This document shows, piece after piece, positions 35,412-47,236 of a stretch of DNA of 64,000 bases. Below the pieces are notes generated by a model, which saw nothing but the letters and a program-made list of their open reading frames with translations, had not been told where the DNA came from and did no database searches. Numbering within the stretch: position 1 is the first letter of the stretch; every line of letters starts with the position of its first letter. The position numbers and the translations under genes are program-made. This DNA is from Betaproteobacteria bacterium (GTDB lineage Bacteria; Pseudomonadota; Gammaproteobacteria; Burkholderiales; Casimicrobiaceae): positions 1 to 64,000 of the forward strand of contig JADKKQ010000003.1 in the NCBI GenBank assembly GCA_016720425.1. The letters run 5' to 3'.

Positions 35412-36143
35412 TCAGAAGTAGCCGCCCTTGCCGGTGATCTCCGCGATCGACTGGCCTTCTTCGACCCACGCGAAGATCCGCTCCTCGTTGCCGAGGATCT
35501 CCTCGGCCCGCTCGAGCACCGGCACGACGATCTCGCGCGGCACGCACACGGCGCCGTCGGCATCGGCGAGCACGACGTCGCCGGGACGCACGAACACGTC
35601 GCCGACCCGCACCGGGATCTGATAGTGGGTGATCTGGCAGCGGCCGAGGCTGCCGTTGGGGCTGCGATAGCGGTACCAGATCGGGAAGTCCCTGGCGAGG
35701 ATCTGGGCGGTGTCGCGAATGCCGCCGTCGATGACCGCACCGCGCACGCCCTTGGCCACGACGGTGGCCGTCATCACGCCGCCCCACATCGTGCCCCGGG
35801 CATCGGACGACGTATCCCAGACGACGAAGGCGTCCTTGCCCAGCGCGTCGAGCATCTGCCCGCGAATCGTCATCTCCCCGGTGATGCGGGTGTTCGGCGA
35901 GCTCTTCACCGTGAACGCGAAGCCCGCCACGGTCCGCTCGGGGCGCAGCGCCTGCAGCGATCCGGGGAACGCCTGGTCGAGCAGCGCATGCTCGCGCAGC
36001 ACATCGCTGACCACGGCCGTGGCGACGCGCTCGTACCGGGTGATCAGCGCCGCTTCGGGGAGCGGCAGGGCGGCGGGCGGTCCCGGCTCGTGGCGTGCCG
36101 CCAGCGCCTCGATGCGCATCAGCTTGGGGACGTCGGAGGTCAT
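35412..36143 (-). CDS. RraA-like / HMG aldolase family protein
   Basis: 243 residues of the RraA-like superfamily, which includes 4-hydroxy-4-methyl-2-oxoglutarate (HMG) aldolase/oxaloacetate decarboxylase and RNase E inhibitors. Motifs: VATAVVSDVLREHALLDQ, GEMTIRGQMLDALGKDAFVV, MWGGVMTATVVAKGVRGAVIDGGIRDT with the Arg-Asp metal-binding pair, and RPGDVVLADADGAVCVP. In catabolic clusters the enzyme cleaves a branched or 4-hydroxy-2-keto acid. It is divergent from the IclR regulator, whose operator lies in the 70-bp gap. Confidence 0.88.
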   Translation of the reverse strand: MTSDVPKLMRIEALAARHEPGPPAALPLPEAALITRYERVATAVVSDVLREHALLDQAFPGSLQALRPERTVAGFAFTVKSSPNTRITGEMTIRGQMLDALGKDAFVVWDTSSDARGTMWGGVMTATVVAKGVRGAVIDGGIRDTAQILARDFPIWYRYRSPNGSLGRCQITHYQIPVRVGDVFVRPGDVVLADADGAVCVPREIVVPVLERAEEILGNEERIFAWVEEGQSIAEITGKGGYF

Positions 36144-36186
36144 GCGTCTTCCTTTGGAGGCATCGGCTGCGATGGCCGCACCGTCA

Positions 36187-36221
36187 TCTCACATGTGAGA
36201 CAATGCATCTCGCATGGGAGA
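36187..36221. promoter_or_regulatory. Tandem IclR-type operators overlapping the iclR start codon
   Basis: A perfect 14-bp palindrome TCTCACATGTGAGA at 36187-36200 is followed by an imperfect copy TCTCGCATGGGAGA at 36208-36221. The centres are 21 bp apart, two helical turns. The ATG of the regulator (36214-36216) lies inside the second copy, so bound protein would block its own translation start region as well as the divergent gene's promoter. The spacing suits a tetrameric IclR protein. Confidence 0.65.
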
Positions 36222-37008
36222 CTTTAGCACAGGAACCGGCAGGCGCGGGAGCGGGGAGGGCACGCCGACGCTGCGGCGCGGACTCGCGCTGCTGCGCGAC
36301 CTGGCGCAGACCGCGCGAGGTCGCAGCGCGGCGGAGCTTGCCAGCCGCCTTGGTGTGCCGCGGGCGACGCTCTACCGCGTGCTGCGTGCGCTGCAGGACG
36401 AAGGCTTCGTCGTGGCCGCCGCGGACGGCGGCCGCTACCTTCTCGGGCCGGCCCTCGCGCAACTCGCCGGCGCCGCCGGCGGTCGCCGCGACCTCGAGGC
36501 GGCGGCGCGTCCGGTGATGGAGACGCTGGCCGCCGAGCTGGGCGAGACCGTGAAGCTGGTGGTGCGCGACGGTCGCGAGGCGCTGACCGTGGCCGCGGTG
36601 ATCCCGCGCGACGCCTGCATCGCGTCGCGCGTCGGCACGCGCCTGCCGTTGCACGTCGGCGCGTCGCAGCGGCTGCTGCTCGCCCATGCCCCGGCCGAGG
36701 TTCGCGACGCGGTTGTCGCCTCGCCGCTTGCCCGGGTGACCGCGCGCACGATCACGTCTTCCGCGCGGCTGCAACGGGAGCTCGATGCGCTCGCCGGTCG
36801 GCGCGAGCTCGCGAGCCACGGCGAGGGCATCGACGGAGTCGGGGCGACGGCTGTGTTGATCGGCCAGCCGGGCGTCGAGCCCGCCGCGGCGCTGGTGGCG
36901 GTCTACGTCTACGCCAGCCAGACGGCGCGCTCGCTCGCCCGCATCCGCCGCAAGCTGCTCGACGCCGCCGCGAGGATCAACCGATCGGGTCGGGCCGACG
37001 AAAATTGA
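36214..37008 (+). CDS. IclR-family transcriptional regulator
   Basis: 264 residues. Winged-helix HTH at about 17-75 (TLRRGLALLRDLAQ... SAAELASRLGVPRATLYRVLRALQDEGFV) and the IclR effector domain (DLEAAARPVMETLAAELGETVKLVV; GVGATAVLIG). It probably represses itself and the divergent RraA-like and TTT receptor genes through the tandem palindromes at its start. Its last 32 bp overlap the 3' end of the convergent DUF934 gene. Confidence 0.92.
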   Translation: MGDFSTGTGRRGSGEGTPTLRRGLALLRDLAQTARGRSAAELASRLGVPRATLYRVLRALQDEGFVVAAADGGRYLLGPALAQLAGAAGGRRDLEAAARPVMETLAAELGETVKLVVRDGREALTVAAVIPRDACIASRVGTRLPLHVGASQRLLLAHAPAEVRDAVVASPLARVTARTITSSARLQRELDALAGRRELASHGEGIDGVGATAVLIGQPGVEPAAALVAVYVYASQTARSLARIRRKLLDAAARINRSGRADEN

Positions 37009-37561
37009 ACTCGTGGGGGAGTGCGGCCAGGCTGGAACGCCGGTTCCGCGCGGCGATCGCAGAGGACGCGCCGTTGGTGCGCCGCCGGAACAGCGGCTGC
37101 GGTCGCTCGACCGAGGCCTGATAGGCTTCGCTGAAGTCCGCGAAGGCCGCCAGCGCGCCGGCCACGTCCTCCCCGTCGCGCAGCGCGAAGGCGTCGAACC
37201 CGACCCGCGCGAGATTGAATAGCTGGTCGCGCCCGACGTCGCCGACGGCACGGAGCTCGCCGGTGTAGCCGTAGCGCTCGCGCAGGAGACGCGCGGTCGA
37301 GTAGCCGCGGCCGTCGGTGGCCTGCGGGAAGTCGACGGCCACCAGTGCCAGCTGCGGGAGATCGTGGACCAGCGCCGCCGGGTCGTCGGCCGGCCCCAGC
37401 AGCACCCCGATCCGGCCGGGGCGCAGGGCGAGGCCATCGCGCTCCGCCGACCACAGCGCCAAGGGCACGAGCACGTCGCCCTGTGCGGGGAGTTCGGCGG
37501 ACGTGCCGGCGAAGACCCAGCGATCGGCGATCACGCGCCGCTCCCTGATCAGCGCACTCAT
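36977..37561 (-). CDS. DUF934 protein of sulfite assimilation
   Basis: 194 residues. DUF934 proteins are small partners found next to single-subunit CysI sulfite reductases in betaproteobacteria; exact activity is unknown. Motifs: VLVPLALW, GRIGVLLGPADDPAALVHDLPQLALVAVDFP, DGRGYSTARLLRERYGYTGELRAVGDVGRDQLF and RVGFDAFALRDGED. The start ATG 37561 overlaps the cysI stop by 4 bp (ATGA), so the two are coupled. Confidence 0.9.
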   Translation of the reverse strand: MSALIRERRVIADRWVFAGTSAELPAQGDVLVPLALWSAERDGLALRPGRIGVLLGPADDPAALVHDLPQLALVAVDFPQATDGRGYSTARLLRERYGYTGELRAVGDVGRDQLFNLARVGFDAFALRDGEDVAGALAAFADFSEAYQASVERPQPLFRRRTNGASSAIAARNRRSSLAALPHEFNFRRPDPIG

Positions 37562-39339
37562 TGGACCACCTCGATGCCGGGCACGCCGCTGTTCGCCCGC
37601 GGCCCGGCCAGGCGGGCGGCGGCGACGGCCTCCATGCCGGCCCGACGCGGACTCGCGGCATCGTGCGCGCGCGGCCCGTACGCGGCCCGCTTGAACGGCT
37701 CGACACCGATGCGGCCCACGGTGTCGACGAAGCGCTCGTGCTCGCTGTCGCGGTGCGCCAGGTAACAGTCGACCAGGCGCTCGACCACGTCGGGGATCTC
37801 CGCGCGCGCGAACGACGGGCCGATCACCTTGCCGATCGCGGCCTGCGCGCCGTCGCGCGTGGCGCCCTGGTGTCCGCCGATCGTGATCTGGTACCACTCC
37901 TCGCCGTTCTTGTCGACGCCGAGGATGCCGATGTGGCCGACGTGATGGTGGCCGCAGGAGTTCATGCAGCCGGAGATGTTGAGGTCGAGCTCGCCGATGT
38001 CGTGCAGGTAGTCGAGGTCGTCGAACCGGGCCTGGATCGCCTCGGCCACCGGTATCGACTTGGCGTTGGCGAGCGCGCAGAAGTCGCCCCCGGGGCAGGC
38101 GATGATGTTGCTCAGCAGCCCGATGTTGGGCGTCGCGAGCCCGAGGGGCCGCAGCGCCAGCCACAGACCGTGGAGGTCGCGCCGGCGGACGTCGGCGAGA
38201 ATCAGGTTCTGCTCGTGCGAGACCCGCAGCTCGCCGAAGCTGTACCGGTCCGCCAGCCCGGCAATCGCGTCCATCTGCCCGGCGGTCACGTCGCCCGGCG
38301 GCACGCCCGTCTTCTTGAGCGAGATCGATACCGCCGCGTAACCGGGCACCTTGTGCGCGTGGACGTTTCGCCGCACCCACGCCGCGAACGGCGGCTCGGC
38401 AGCGACCGCCGCGGCCAACGCCGCGTCGTCGGCCGGCAGGCGCAGGTAGGCGGGCCGGGTGAAGCGCGAGCCGATGCGCTCCACCTCGGCATCGGTGAGC
38501 GTCGCCGGGCCGCCGCGCAGGTGCGCCCACTCGGCTTCGACTTCCTGCGCGAACTTCTCCGGCGTGCGCTCCTTGACCAGGATCTTGATGCGGGCCTTGT
38601 ACTTGTTGTCGCGGCGGCCGTGCCGGTTGTACACGCGCAGGATCGCGTCGAGGTAGGTGAGGAGGTCCCGCCAGGGCAGGAACTCGCGAATGACGTGGCC
38701 GACGATCGGCGTGCGGCCGAGCCCGCCCCCGACGATCACGCGGAAGCCGACGGCGCCGTCGTCGGCGCGCACCGCCTGCAGGCCGATGTCGTGAACGAAC
38801 GTCGCGGCGCGATCGAGCGCCGCGCCGGTGATCGCGATCTTGAACTTGCGCGGCAGGTGCGCGAACTCCGGATGCAGCGTCGACCACTGGCGCACGATCT
38901 CGCAGCACACGAACGAATCGACGATCTCGTCGGGCGCGATGCCCGCGAAGTGGTCCGTCGTGACGTTGCGAACGCAGTTGCCCGAGGTCTGGATCGCGTG
39001 CATCTGCACCTCGGCCAGCTCGGCGAGGATCTCCGGCACCGCGGCGAGCTCGGGCCAGTTGAACTGGACGTTCTGGCGCGTCGAGAAGTGTGCGTAGCCC
39101 CGGTCGTAGCGGCGCGCGATGCCGGCCAGCCGGCGCAGCTGGCGCGACGAGAGCAGGCCGTAGGGAATCGCCACCCGCAGCATCGGCGCATGGCGCTGGA
39201 GGTAGAGGCCGTTCTGCAGCCGCAGCGGCCGGAAGTCGTCTGCGGAGAGCGCGCCGGCCAGATGGCGGCGCGTCTGGTCGCGGAACTGCCGGACGCGCTC
39301 GTTGACGATGCGCTGGTCGATCTCGTCGTAGTGGTACAT
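37558..39339 (-). CDS. cysI: Assimilatory nitrite/sulfite reductase hemoprotein
   Basis: 593 residues, siroheme-[4Fe-4S] enzyme reducing sulfite to sulfide. Two NIR/SIR ferredoxin-like halves are visible (YAHFSTRQNVQFNWP; FGELRVSHEQNLILADV). Cluster cysteines lie in ACPGGDFCALA and in SGCMNSCGHHHVGHIG near residues 425-470. It is the single-chain form used without CysJ in many betaproteobacteria. The start is ATG 39339, divergent from cysB. Confidence 0.93.
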   Translation of the reverse strand: MYHYDEIDQRIVNERVRQFRDQTRRHLAGALSADDFRPLRLQNGLYLQRHAPMLRVAIPYGLLSSRQLRRLAGIARRYDRGYAHFSTRQNVQFNWPELAAVPEILAELAEVQMHAIQTSGNCVRNVTTDHFAGIAPDEIVDSFVCCEIVRQWSTLHPEFAHLPRKFKIAITGAALDRAATFVHDIGLQAVRADDGAVGFRVIVGGGLGRTPIVGHVIREFLPWRDLLTYLDAILRVYNRHGRRDNKYKARIKILVKERTPEKFAQEVEAEWAHLRGGPATLTDAEVERIGSRFTRPAYLRLPADDAALAAAVAAEPPFAAWVRRNVHAHKVPGYAAVSISLKKTGVPPGDVTAGQMDAIAGLADRYSFGELRVSHEQNLILADVRRRDLHGLWLALRPLGLATPNIGLLSNIIACPGGDFCALANAKSIPVAEAIQARFDDLDYLHDIGELDLNISGCMNSCGHHHVGHIGILGVDKNGEEWYQITIGGHQGATRDGAQAAIGKVIGPSFARAEIPDVVERLVDCYLAHRDSEHERFVDTVGRIGVEPFKRAAYGPRAHDAASPRRAGMEAVAAARLAGPRANSGVPGIEVVQ

Positions 39340-39445
39340 GGGCTTCGCCGCTTTGACTGGTGTCCGCGAAGCCTATTAGACTCAGCTGATAATTCAAACG
39401 AATAAACGTCGATTAGCTAAGCACTTTCGGTTATATGAGATCGCC
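39340..39445. promoter_or_regulatory. cysI-cysB divergent promoter region
   Basis: A 106-bp gap that is markedly A+T-rich (about 39385-39440, containing TGATAATTCAAACGAATAAA and TTATAT) and separates the divergent cysI and cysB. CysB autoregulates and activates cysI from such regions in the family; individual binding sites cannot be set by eye. Confidence 0.5.
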
Positions 39446-42596
<3,151 letters not shown>

Positions 42597-42600
<4 letters not shown>

Positions 42601-44099
42601 CGATACTCCTCCCAATCGATGCCGCGCATGTCGCCGTGGCGCAGGAACTGACGATGCATGGCGAGCCCGAGCGAAAGCGACAACGGCGCGTGGCCCTCGG
42701 CGGTGAGGTCGAGATATTCCCGCAACTGGGCCCGGAAATCCGGATGGGCGCAGTGGTCGATGATCAGTCGGGCACGATCGCTGGGATCTTTGCCCCGCAG
42801 GTCGGCAATGCCCTGTTCGGTGATCACGACCTGCACCGAGTGCTCGCTGTGGTCCATGTGCGAGGCGAGCGGCACGATCGAGGAGATGGCGCCGTCCCTG
42901 ACGGTCGACGGGCAGGAGAAGATCGACAGGTAGGCATTGCGGGTGAAGTCGCCCGAGCCGCCGATGCCGTTCATCAGGGTCTTGCCGAAAAGATGGGTGG
43001 AGTTCACGTTGCCGGACAGGTCCACCTCGATGGCGGTGTTCATCGATATCACCCCCAGCCTTCGCACGACCTCGGGGTGGTTCGAAATCTCCTGCGGGCG
43101 CAGCACGATCCGGCGGTTGAAGAAGCCGATGTTGCCGGCGACGTGGGTCATCATCGCGGGGCTGAGTGCCAGCGCGCAGGTCGAGGCGAAACGACAGCGC
43201 CCGTTCTCGAGCAACGGCACCACCGAGTCCTGCAGCACTTCGGTGTACATCTCGAACGAGGGGACGTCGGGACTGCTGCCGAGCGCGGCGAGCACCGAAT
43301 TCGCGACGTTGCCGACCCCTGACTGGAGCGGCAGGAAATCGGCGGGCACTCGACCCGCCCGCATTTCCGCGACCAGGAAGTCGGCGATGTGCTGCCCGAT
43401 CCGGTCGGTGACGGCGGTCGTCCGGTCGAAGCCCTGGGTTTCGTCGGCGAGGTCGGTCAGCACGACGCCGGCGATCTTCTTCGGGTCGACGATGCAGATC
43501 GGCGAGCCGATGCGGTCGCTCGGCTGATAGATCGGAATTTCCTGGCGGGCCGGCGGGTCGCCGGGCTCGAAGATGTCGTGCATTCCCAGCAGCGACACCG
43601 GGTGCCGCGCATTGAGCTCGATGAGTATCCGGTCGGCGAGCCGCAGATACGTGTTCGAGGCGCCGACCGAAGTCGACAGAACGATGCCGCCACCCGGCGT
43701 GAGGTCGCTCGCTTCCACGACCGCCCAGTTCACCGGCCCCAGGAAGCCGTAGCGCACCATTTGCTGCACCATCGAGAGGTGCGCGTCGACGAACTTCACC
43801 TGTCCGGCGTTGATCTGCTTGCGCAGCGTGCTGTCCGACTGGTAGGGCGTGCGGTAGCTGATCGCTTCGGCCTCCGCGAGCGCGCCATCGAGCGAGGGGC
43901 CGGTGGACGCACCGGTGAGCACGCCGACCTTGAACGGACGTCCCGCGCGATGTTCCTTCTTCGCCCGTGCCGCCAAGGCGGCGGGGATGGCCTTGGCCGA
44001 TCCGGCCGGGGTGAAGCCGCTGAAGCCGATGGTCTGGCCATCCTGGATCAGGCTGGCGGCCTCGTCTGCGGACAGCACGGCGAAAGGTTGGCGAATCAT
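42597..44099 (-). CDS. Acetyl-CoA hydrolase / CoA-transferase (succinyl-CoA:acetate type)
   Basis: 500 residues of the Cat1/ScpC/Ach1 family, which moves CoA between acyl donors and acetate or releases it as free acid. Motifs: TIGFSGFTPAGSAKAIP, GVLTGASTGPSLDG, the catalytic Glu in SFEMYTEVLQDS near residue 275-285, GSGDFTRNAYLSIFSCPST, and VVITEQGIADLRGKDPSDRARLIIDHCAHPDFR near the C-terminus. The stop shares bases with the convergent cysB stop at the palindrome CGCTAGCG. Whether it acts as hydrolase or transferase cannot be told from sequence alone. Confidence 0.93.
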
Positions 44100-44234
44100 C
44101 GGGACACTCCTGCCTGCACTTGGAGTTTGAACGTTGCAAGCCGCTCCGGATGTTGCGCGTCTTCGGCGCGCAGGCCTTGCGCAGGATCAAACGGGACTGC
44201 CGCGGGGTGCGCACTGCGCACGAAGTGTGGGGCC

Positions 44235-44273
44235 AGTCCTTCGCCGCCGGCGGGCTGCCGGCGGCGAAGGACT
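44235..44273 (-). terminator. Perfect 17-bp stem-loop
   Basis: AGTCCTTCGCCGCCGGC (44235-44251) and its exact reverse complement (44257-44273) surround a 5-nt GGGCT loop. The stem is long and GC-rich, and it lies downstream of the UPF0303 gene on the minus strand, so it may end that transcript. No T-tract follows on either strand, so factor-independent termination is not certain. Confidence 0.55.
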
Positions 44274-44332
44274 GAACCCGGCGGGGAGTTCGCGCCGATC
44301 GTCCCGGAAGGCCACGAACGTCACCAATGGCG

Positions 44333-44348
44333 CATAATTTGTATTATG
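44333..44348. promoter_or_regulatory. A+T-rich palindrome upstream of the CoA-transferase gene
   Basis: CATAAT-TTGT-ATTATG, 6-bp arms with a 4-bp spacer, 230 bp upstream of the gene start on the minus strand. It is the only A+T-rich spot in this gap, so it may be a promoter with an operator of the GntR or TetR type. No regulator gene is adjacent. Confidence 0.4.
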
Positions 44349-44442
44349 TAAAGTGCTGTGGGCGTCAGGGGGGGTCGACGTGAGGAAGCCGCTTGCGACT
44401 CTCATCGCCGATCGTCGATCCGGAGACTCGGCGGCATGCGGC

Positions 44443-44940
44443 TCACGGCAGCCGCACCTGCTCGATCGGGACGCCGGTGAGTTCGGCCAGCACCTCGACC
44501 ACCAACGCGTGGTCCTCCCGCTGCGGCAAACCGGAAACGGCAACCGCGCCGATGCAGCCGCTGCCGGCGACCGCGATCGGGAAGCCGCCCCCGGCCTCCG
44601 CATAGTCGCGCGGATCGAGTCCCATGCGCTGGATCGCCGTCAGGCCATCACGCGGAGCTGCGCGACCCACCGCATACGAGCTGCGATGCATCAATTCGAC
44701 CGTATTGCACTTGCGGCGGGCCCAATCGGCGTTGGCCGGCGACGCGCCGGGCATCGTATAGGCGAACACCGTGTGCCCGCCCAGTCGGATCTCGATGCTC
44801 ACCGCGACGTTGCGGGCCTCGGCCGCCGACTTCAACCGCTGACCGAACGCCCAGGCGGTCCGGTGGCCGAACTGCGGAAAGACCAGCAGCCGTTGCTGTT
44901 CGGCCATGCGCTCCTGTTCCTGCTCGGGTGCCGTCTCCAT
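44443..44940 (-). CDS. UPF0303 (GlcG/HbpS-like) protein
   Basis: 165 residues from ATG 44940, preceded by GGAAAG. UPF0303 family: LGGHTVFAYTMPGASPANADWARRKCNTVELMHRSSYAVG, GLDPRDYAEAGGGFPIAVAGSGCIGAVAVSGLPQREDHALVVEVL. Related HbpS/GlcG proteins bind heme or small ligands, but a function for UPF0303 is not established. Soluble, cytosolic. Coding seems monocistronic; the hairpin at 44235 may end it. Confidence 0.85.
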   Translation of the reverse strand: METAPEQEQERMAEQQRLLVFPQFGHRTAWAFGQRLKSAAEARNVAVSIEIRLGGHTVFAYTMPGASPANADWARRKCNTVELMHRSSYAVGRAAPRDGLTAIQRMGLDPRDYAEAGGGFPIAVAGSGCIGAVAVSGLPQREDHALVVEVLAELTGVPIEQVRLP

Positions 44941-45066
44941 GGGTGGACTTTCCGTCGTTCGTGGCGCATTGAGTGGGGGCCAGGGAGCGATGCAGCGCGG
45001 CAGCCGCAAGCGCAACGCCTGCGGCCGTCTGCGCGAGGCGCTGGCTAGCCTTGGTACGGGCGCGAC

Positions 45067-46173
45067 TCAACGCCGAGGCGTGACGTCGAGAACGTCTTGC
45101 GACTTGTCCTGATCAAGCGGCAGACGAACCAGTTGCCGTTGCGTCGCGAAGTCGATCTGCTTCAGGTCGATCTGTCGCACGCGACGATTGTGCATCGTGT
45201 GATATTGCATGACCAGGTTCCTGGTGTCGTACGCGGTCGTCCAGAGGGTCGCGCTTCGCAGGCCCTGGATCTTCGAAGCGCCCTCGCCTTCCGCAGCCCC
45301 GAGCGGGACGTTGAAGCCGTCGAGGATGCGGAACACCTCGTAGGTCGTCTCGGCCCCGCTCGCGGTGGGTCGGGCGGTCTTGGAAAAGGCGACCGCGCGC
45401 ACGAAGCGGGACGGCGGCGTGAAGTCGCCTGGGAGACCGATCATCCCGGAGCCTCCGCCGAGAGGGGCGAAATTCAGGTCCTCGATCTTCCTCGAGGGGA
45501 GCGCGACTGCGGAAAGGTTGATGTAGTTTCGCAGGTTGGTGAGGTGCCAGTCGTAAGTCGGAGAGTTGGTGATCACGCCGAGCGGCGCGTCGTGCACTTG
45601 TACCCCGCCCTTGACGAACTCGATGACGATGGCCTTGCCGCTGGGTTCCGTCACCATCAGGTGGATCGGCGGCGCGACGCCGATGGAAGGCTCGACGATG
45701 CCGATCACCTGAATGCCGGCGATGGCCTTCCGGGCCTCCTCAACGGTCGTGGTCGTCGTCAGCAGGTACTGGGCGACGTCCAGGGAGCTCATCGACGTCG
45801 ACGCCTTGGCGGGGTCGTAGGCGGGGTACTCCGCGTAGCCGGGGTGATAGAACACGTTCACGGACAGGCCCTTCTCGTTCATGCCATCCACGATGAAGTC
45901 CTTCTCGACCGCGTCCAGGCCGACCGCGCCGTAGGCCGCGGTCCAGGTGCGTCCGGCGCTTCCGTCGGGCGTCAGAGCCTTGAACACATGCCCGCGCGGC
46001 ACGATGACCACGCGCGAGTGCAAGTCGAACGACCCCCACTCCAAGGTGCGGCCGAAGACCACCGCACCGTCCTGAGCCTTCAGCGTGATCCCAGTGCATG
46101 CATTCGCGGCATTCGCGAGCAACGAGCAGATGGCGACGGCGGTGGTCAACGTCCTGGTGAGGTGCCGCTTCAT
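45067..46173 (-). CDS. Choloylglycine hydrolase-family (linear amide C-N hydrolase)
   Basis: 368 residues. The signal peptide is about residues 1-25 (TLTTAVAICSLLANAANA) and cleavage exposes Cys26 as the N-terminal nucleophile (CTGITL), as required for Ntn hydrolases. Further active-site residues are in FGRTLEWG (Arg) and in TNSPTYDWHLTNLRNY (Asn). Members cleave amide bonds in bile salts, penicillin V or acyl-homoserine lactones; in proteobacteria the secreted enzymes often act on lactones. A periplasmic location is likely. No operon partner; a 429-bp gap follows upstream. Confidence 0.88.
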   Translation of the reverse strand: MKRHLTRTLTTAVAICSLLANAANACTGITLKAQDGAVVFGRTLEWGSFDLHSRVVIVPRGHVFKALTPDGSAGRTWTAAYGAVGLDAVEKDFIVDGMNEKGLSVNVFYHPGYAEYPAYDPAKASTSMSSLDVAQYLLTTTTTVEEARKAIAGIQVIGIVEPSIGVAPPIHLMVTEPSGKAIVIEFVKGGVQVHDAPLGVITNSPTYDWHLTNLRNYINLSAVALPSRKIEDLNFAPLGGGSGMIGLPGDFTPPSRFVRAVAFSKTARPTASGAETTYEVFRILDGFNVPLGAAEGEGASKIQGLRSATLWTTAYDTRNLVMQYHTMHNRRVRQIDLKQIDFATQRQLVRLPLDQDKSQDVLDVTPRR

Positions 46174-46602
46174 TCGATGCCTCTCGATGGTCAAGTCGCG
46201 GCGACCGTCGACGGGCCAGCGTGTTGGGTCGAGGGTCGGATCGGGCGGGGAGGATGGCCCACCAGTGTAAGCCGAAAATCCTGCCGGCCTCGGACTCCGC
46301 CGTCTGCCCCGCGGGTCGCTTGCCGGAGCCCGCACCGGTTGCCCCGCTGACATCGCCGGGTCTTCGTGCACGATCATGGCGCTGTCGCCGGTGCCCGACA
46401 TCAGGCTTGACTCAGGAACTTCGGCACGCGCACGCGTACCAACCTGCGGCATGCAGTCCGGTGACAGCGGAGTCGTTATCGAAATCCGGCACCGACACCG
46501 TGGGTTGCGATGCCGATTCCACCATCCTGCGATGGTCCTTCGCAACCCGTCATTCTTCAGACCAGACGGCACACAAAACGCGGTGAAAGGATCGAATCGA
46601 CC
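46174..46602. other. 429-bp gap with a composite hairpin
   Basis: Between the divergent choloylglycine hydrolase and HEPN-like genes. No gene seen. It contains the structured element at 46502-46548 and GTGAAAGG upstream of the HEPN start as a likely ribosome site. The divergent promoters must lie here, but no hexamer pair stands out. Confidence 0.5.
46502..46548. repeat. Nested inverted repeats (possible structured RNA or REP-like element)
   Basis: Outer arms GGGTTGCGA (46502-46510) and TCGCAACCC (46540-46548), 9 bp perfect, enclose an inner hairpin ACCATC-CTGC-GATGGT (46521-46536). It ends about 55 bp upstream of the HEPN-like gene. No other copy was seen in this window. Confidence 0.5.
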
Positions 46603-47148
46603 ATGACATCGACCAATCACGACCATGCGCCACGCGACGCCGCGCTCGCGCTCTGGCGTTACGCTCACGACTATCTGAGGGCGGCGCAGACGCTCTGTCG
46701 CCAGCATCGCATCGGCTGTGCGGACTCGCAGGTCCCCTTCCACTTGGTGGCACAGGGAATCGAGTTCGCGCTCAAGGCGTACCTGCGGGCCAAGGGCGCG
46801 TCGATGACCGCGCTGCGCGCCGAGCTCGGCCACTCGCTCTCCAAGGCCCTGGCGCGGTGCGAAGCCCAGGGGATGCCACGGTTGCCCGCCCGCTACCGCA
46901 GCGCCATCGAGACGCTGAGTCCCTGTCACGGGGATACGCAGTTCGTCCACCTTGCGACGGCGAGGAATGTCTTCCCGGACATCGACCCGCTGGTCGACGC
47001 TGGCGTGTGGATCCTGGACTGGATCGCGCCGCACGTCGTCGAGCATTACGTCGTCCATCTTGCGGATGCCGCTTCGCCGCCGCCCGGGGACTTCGTGCGC
47101 CGCCTGCGCGCCGACTTGCGCGCCACGTCCGACGTCGTTCCGCCTTGA
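46603..47148 (+). CDS. HEPN-like domain protein
   Basis: 181 residues from ATG 46603. An all-helical N-terminal half (ALALWRYAHDYLRAAQTL... FHLVAQGIEFALKAYLRAKGAS... LGHSLSKALARCEAQGM) resembles HEPN domains, in which the A(I/L)E-F-x-LKAYL and Gly-His-L segments are typical. Many HEPN proteins are RNases paired with a nucleotidyltransferase (MNT), but no MNT gene is adjacent. The canonical RxxxxH catalytic motif is not evident, so activity is doubtful. Function unknown. Confidence 0.6.
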   Translation: MTSTNHDHAPRDAALALWRYAHDYLRAAQTLCRQHRIGCADSQVPFHLVAQGIEFALKAYLRAKGASMTALRAELGHSLSKALARCEAQGMPRLPARYRSAIETLSPCHGDTQFVHLATARNVFPDIDPLVDAGVWILDWIAPHVVEHYVVHLADAASPPPGDFVRRLRADLRATSDVVPP

Positions 47149-47236
47149 GCAGCTTCGCCTGCCGGGGAACTCGCGGCGCGGCGTGCTATGTTCGAGCACA
47201 CGCCCGGACAACGGGCCGCCGCTTTCCATCGCCGAC

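Larger units (their letters stand above)
44100..44442. other. 343-bp gap with a long hairpin and an A+T-rich palindrome
   Basis: Between the acetyl-CoA hydrolase gene and the UPF0303 gene, both on the minus strand. It holds a perfect 17-bp stem hairpin (44235-44273) and the palindrome 44333-44348, listed separately. No coding potential seen. Confidence 0.6.
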
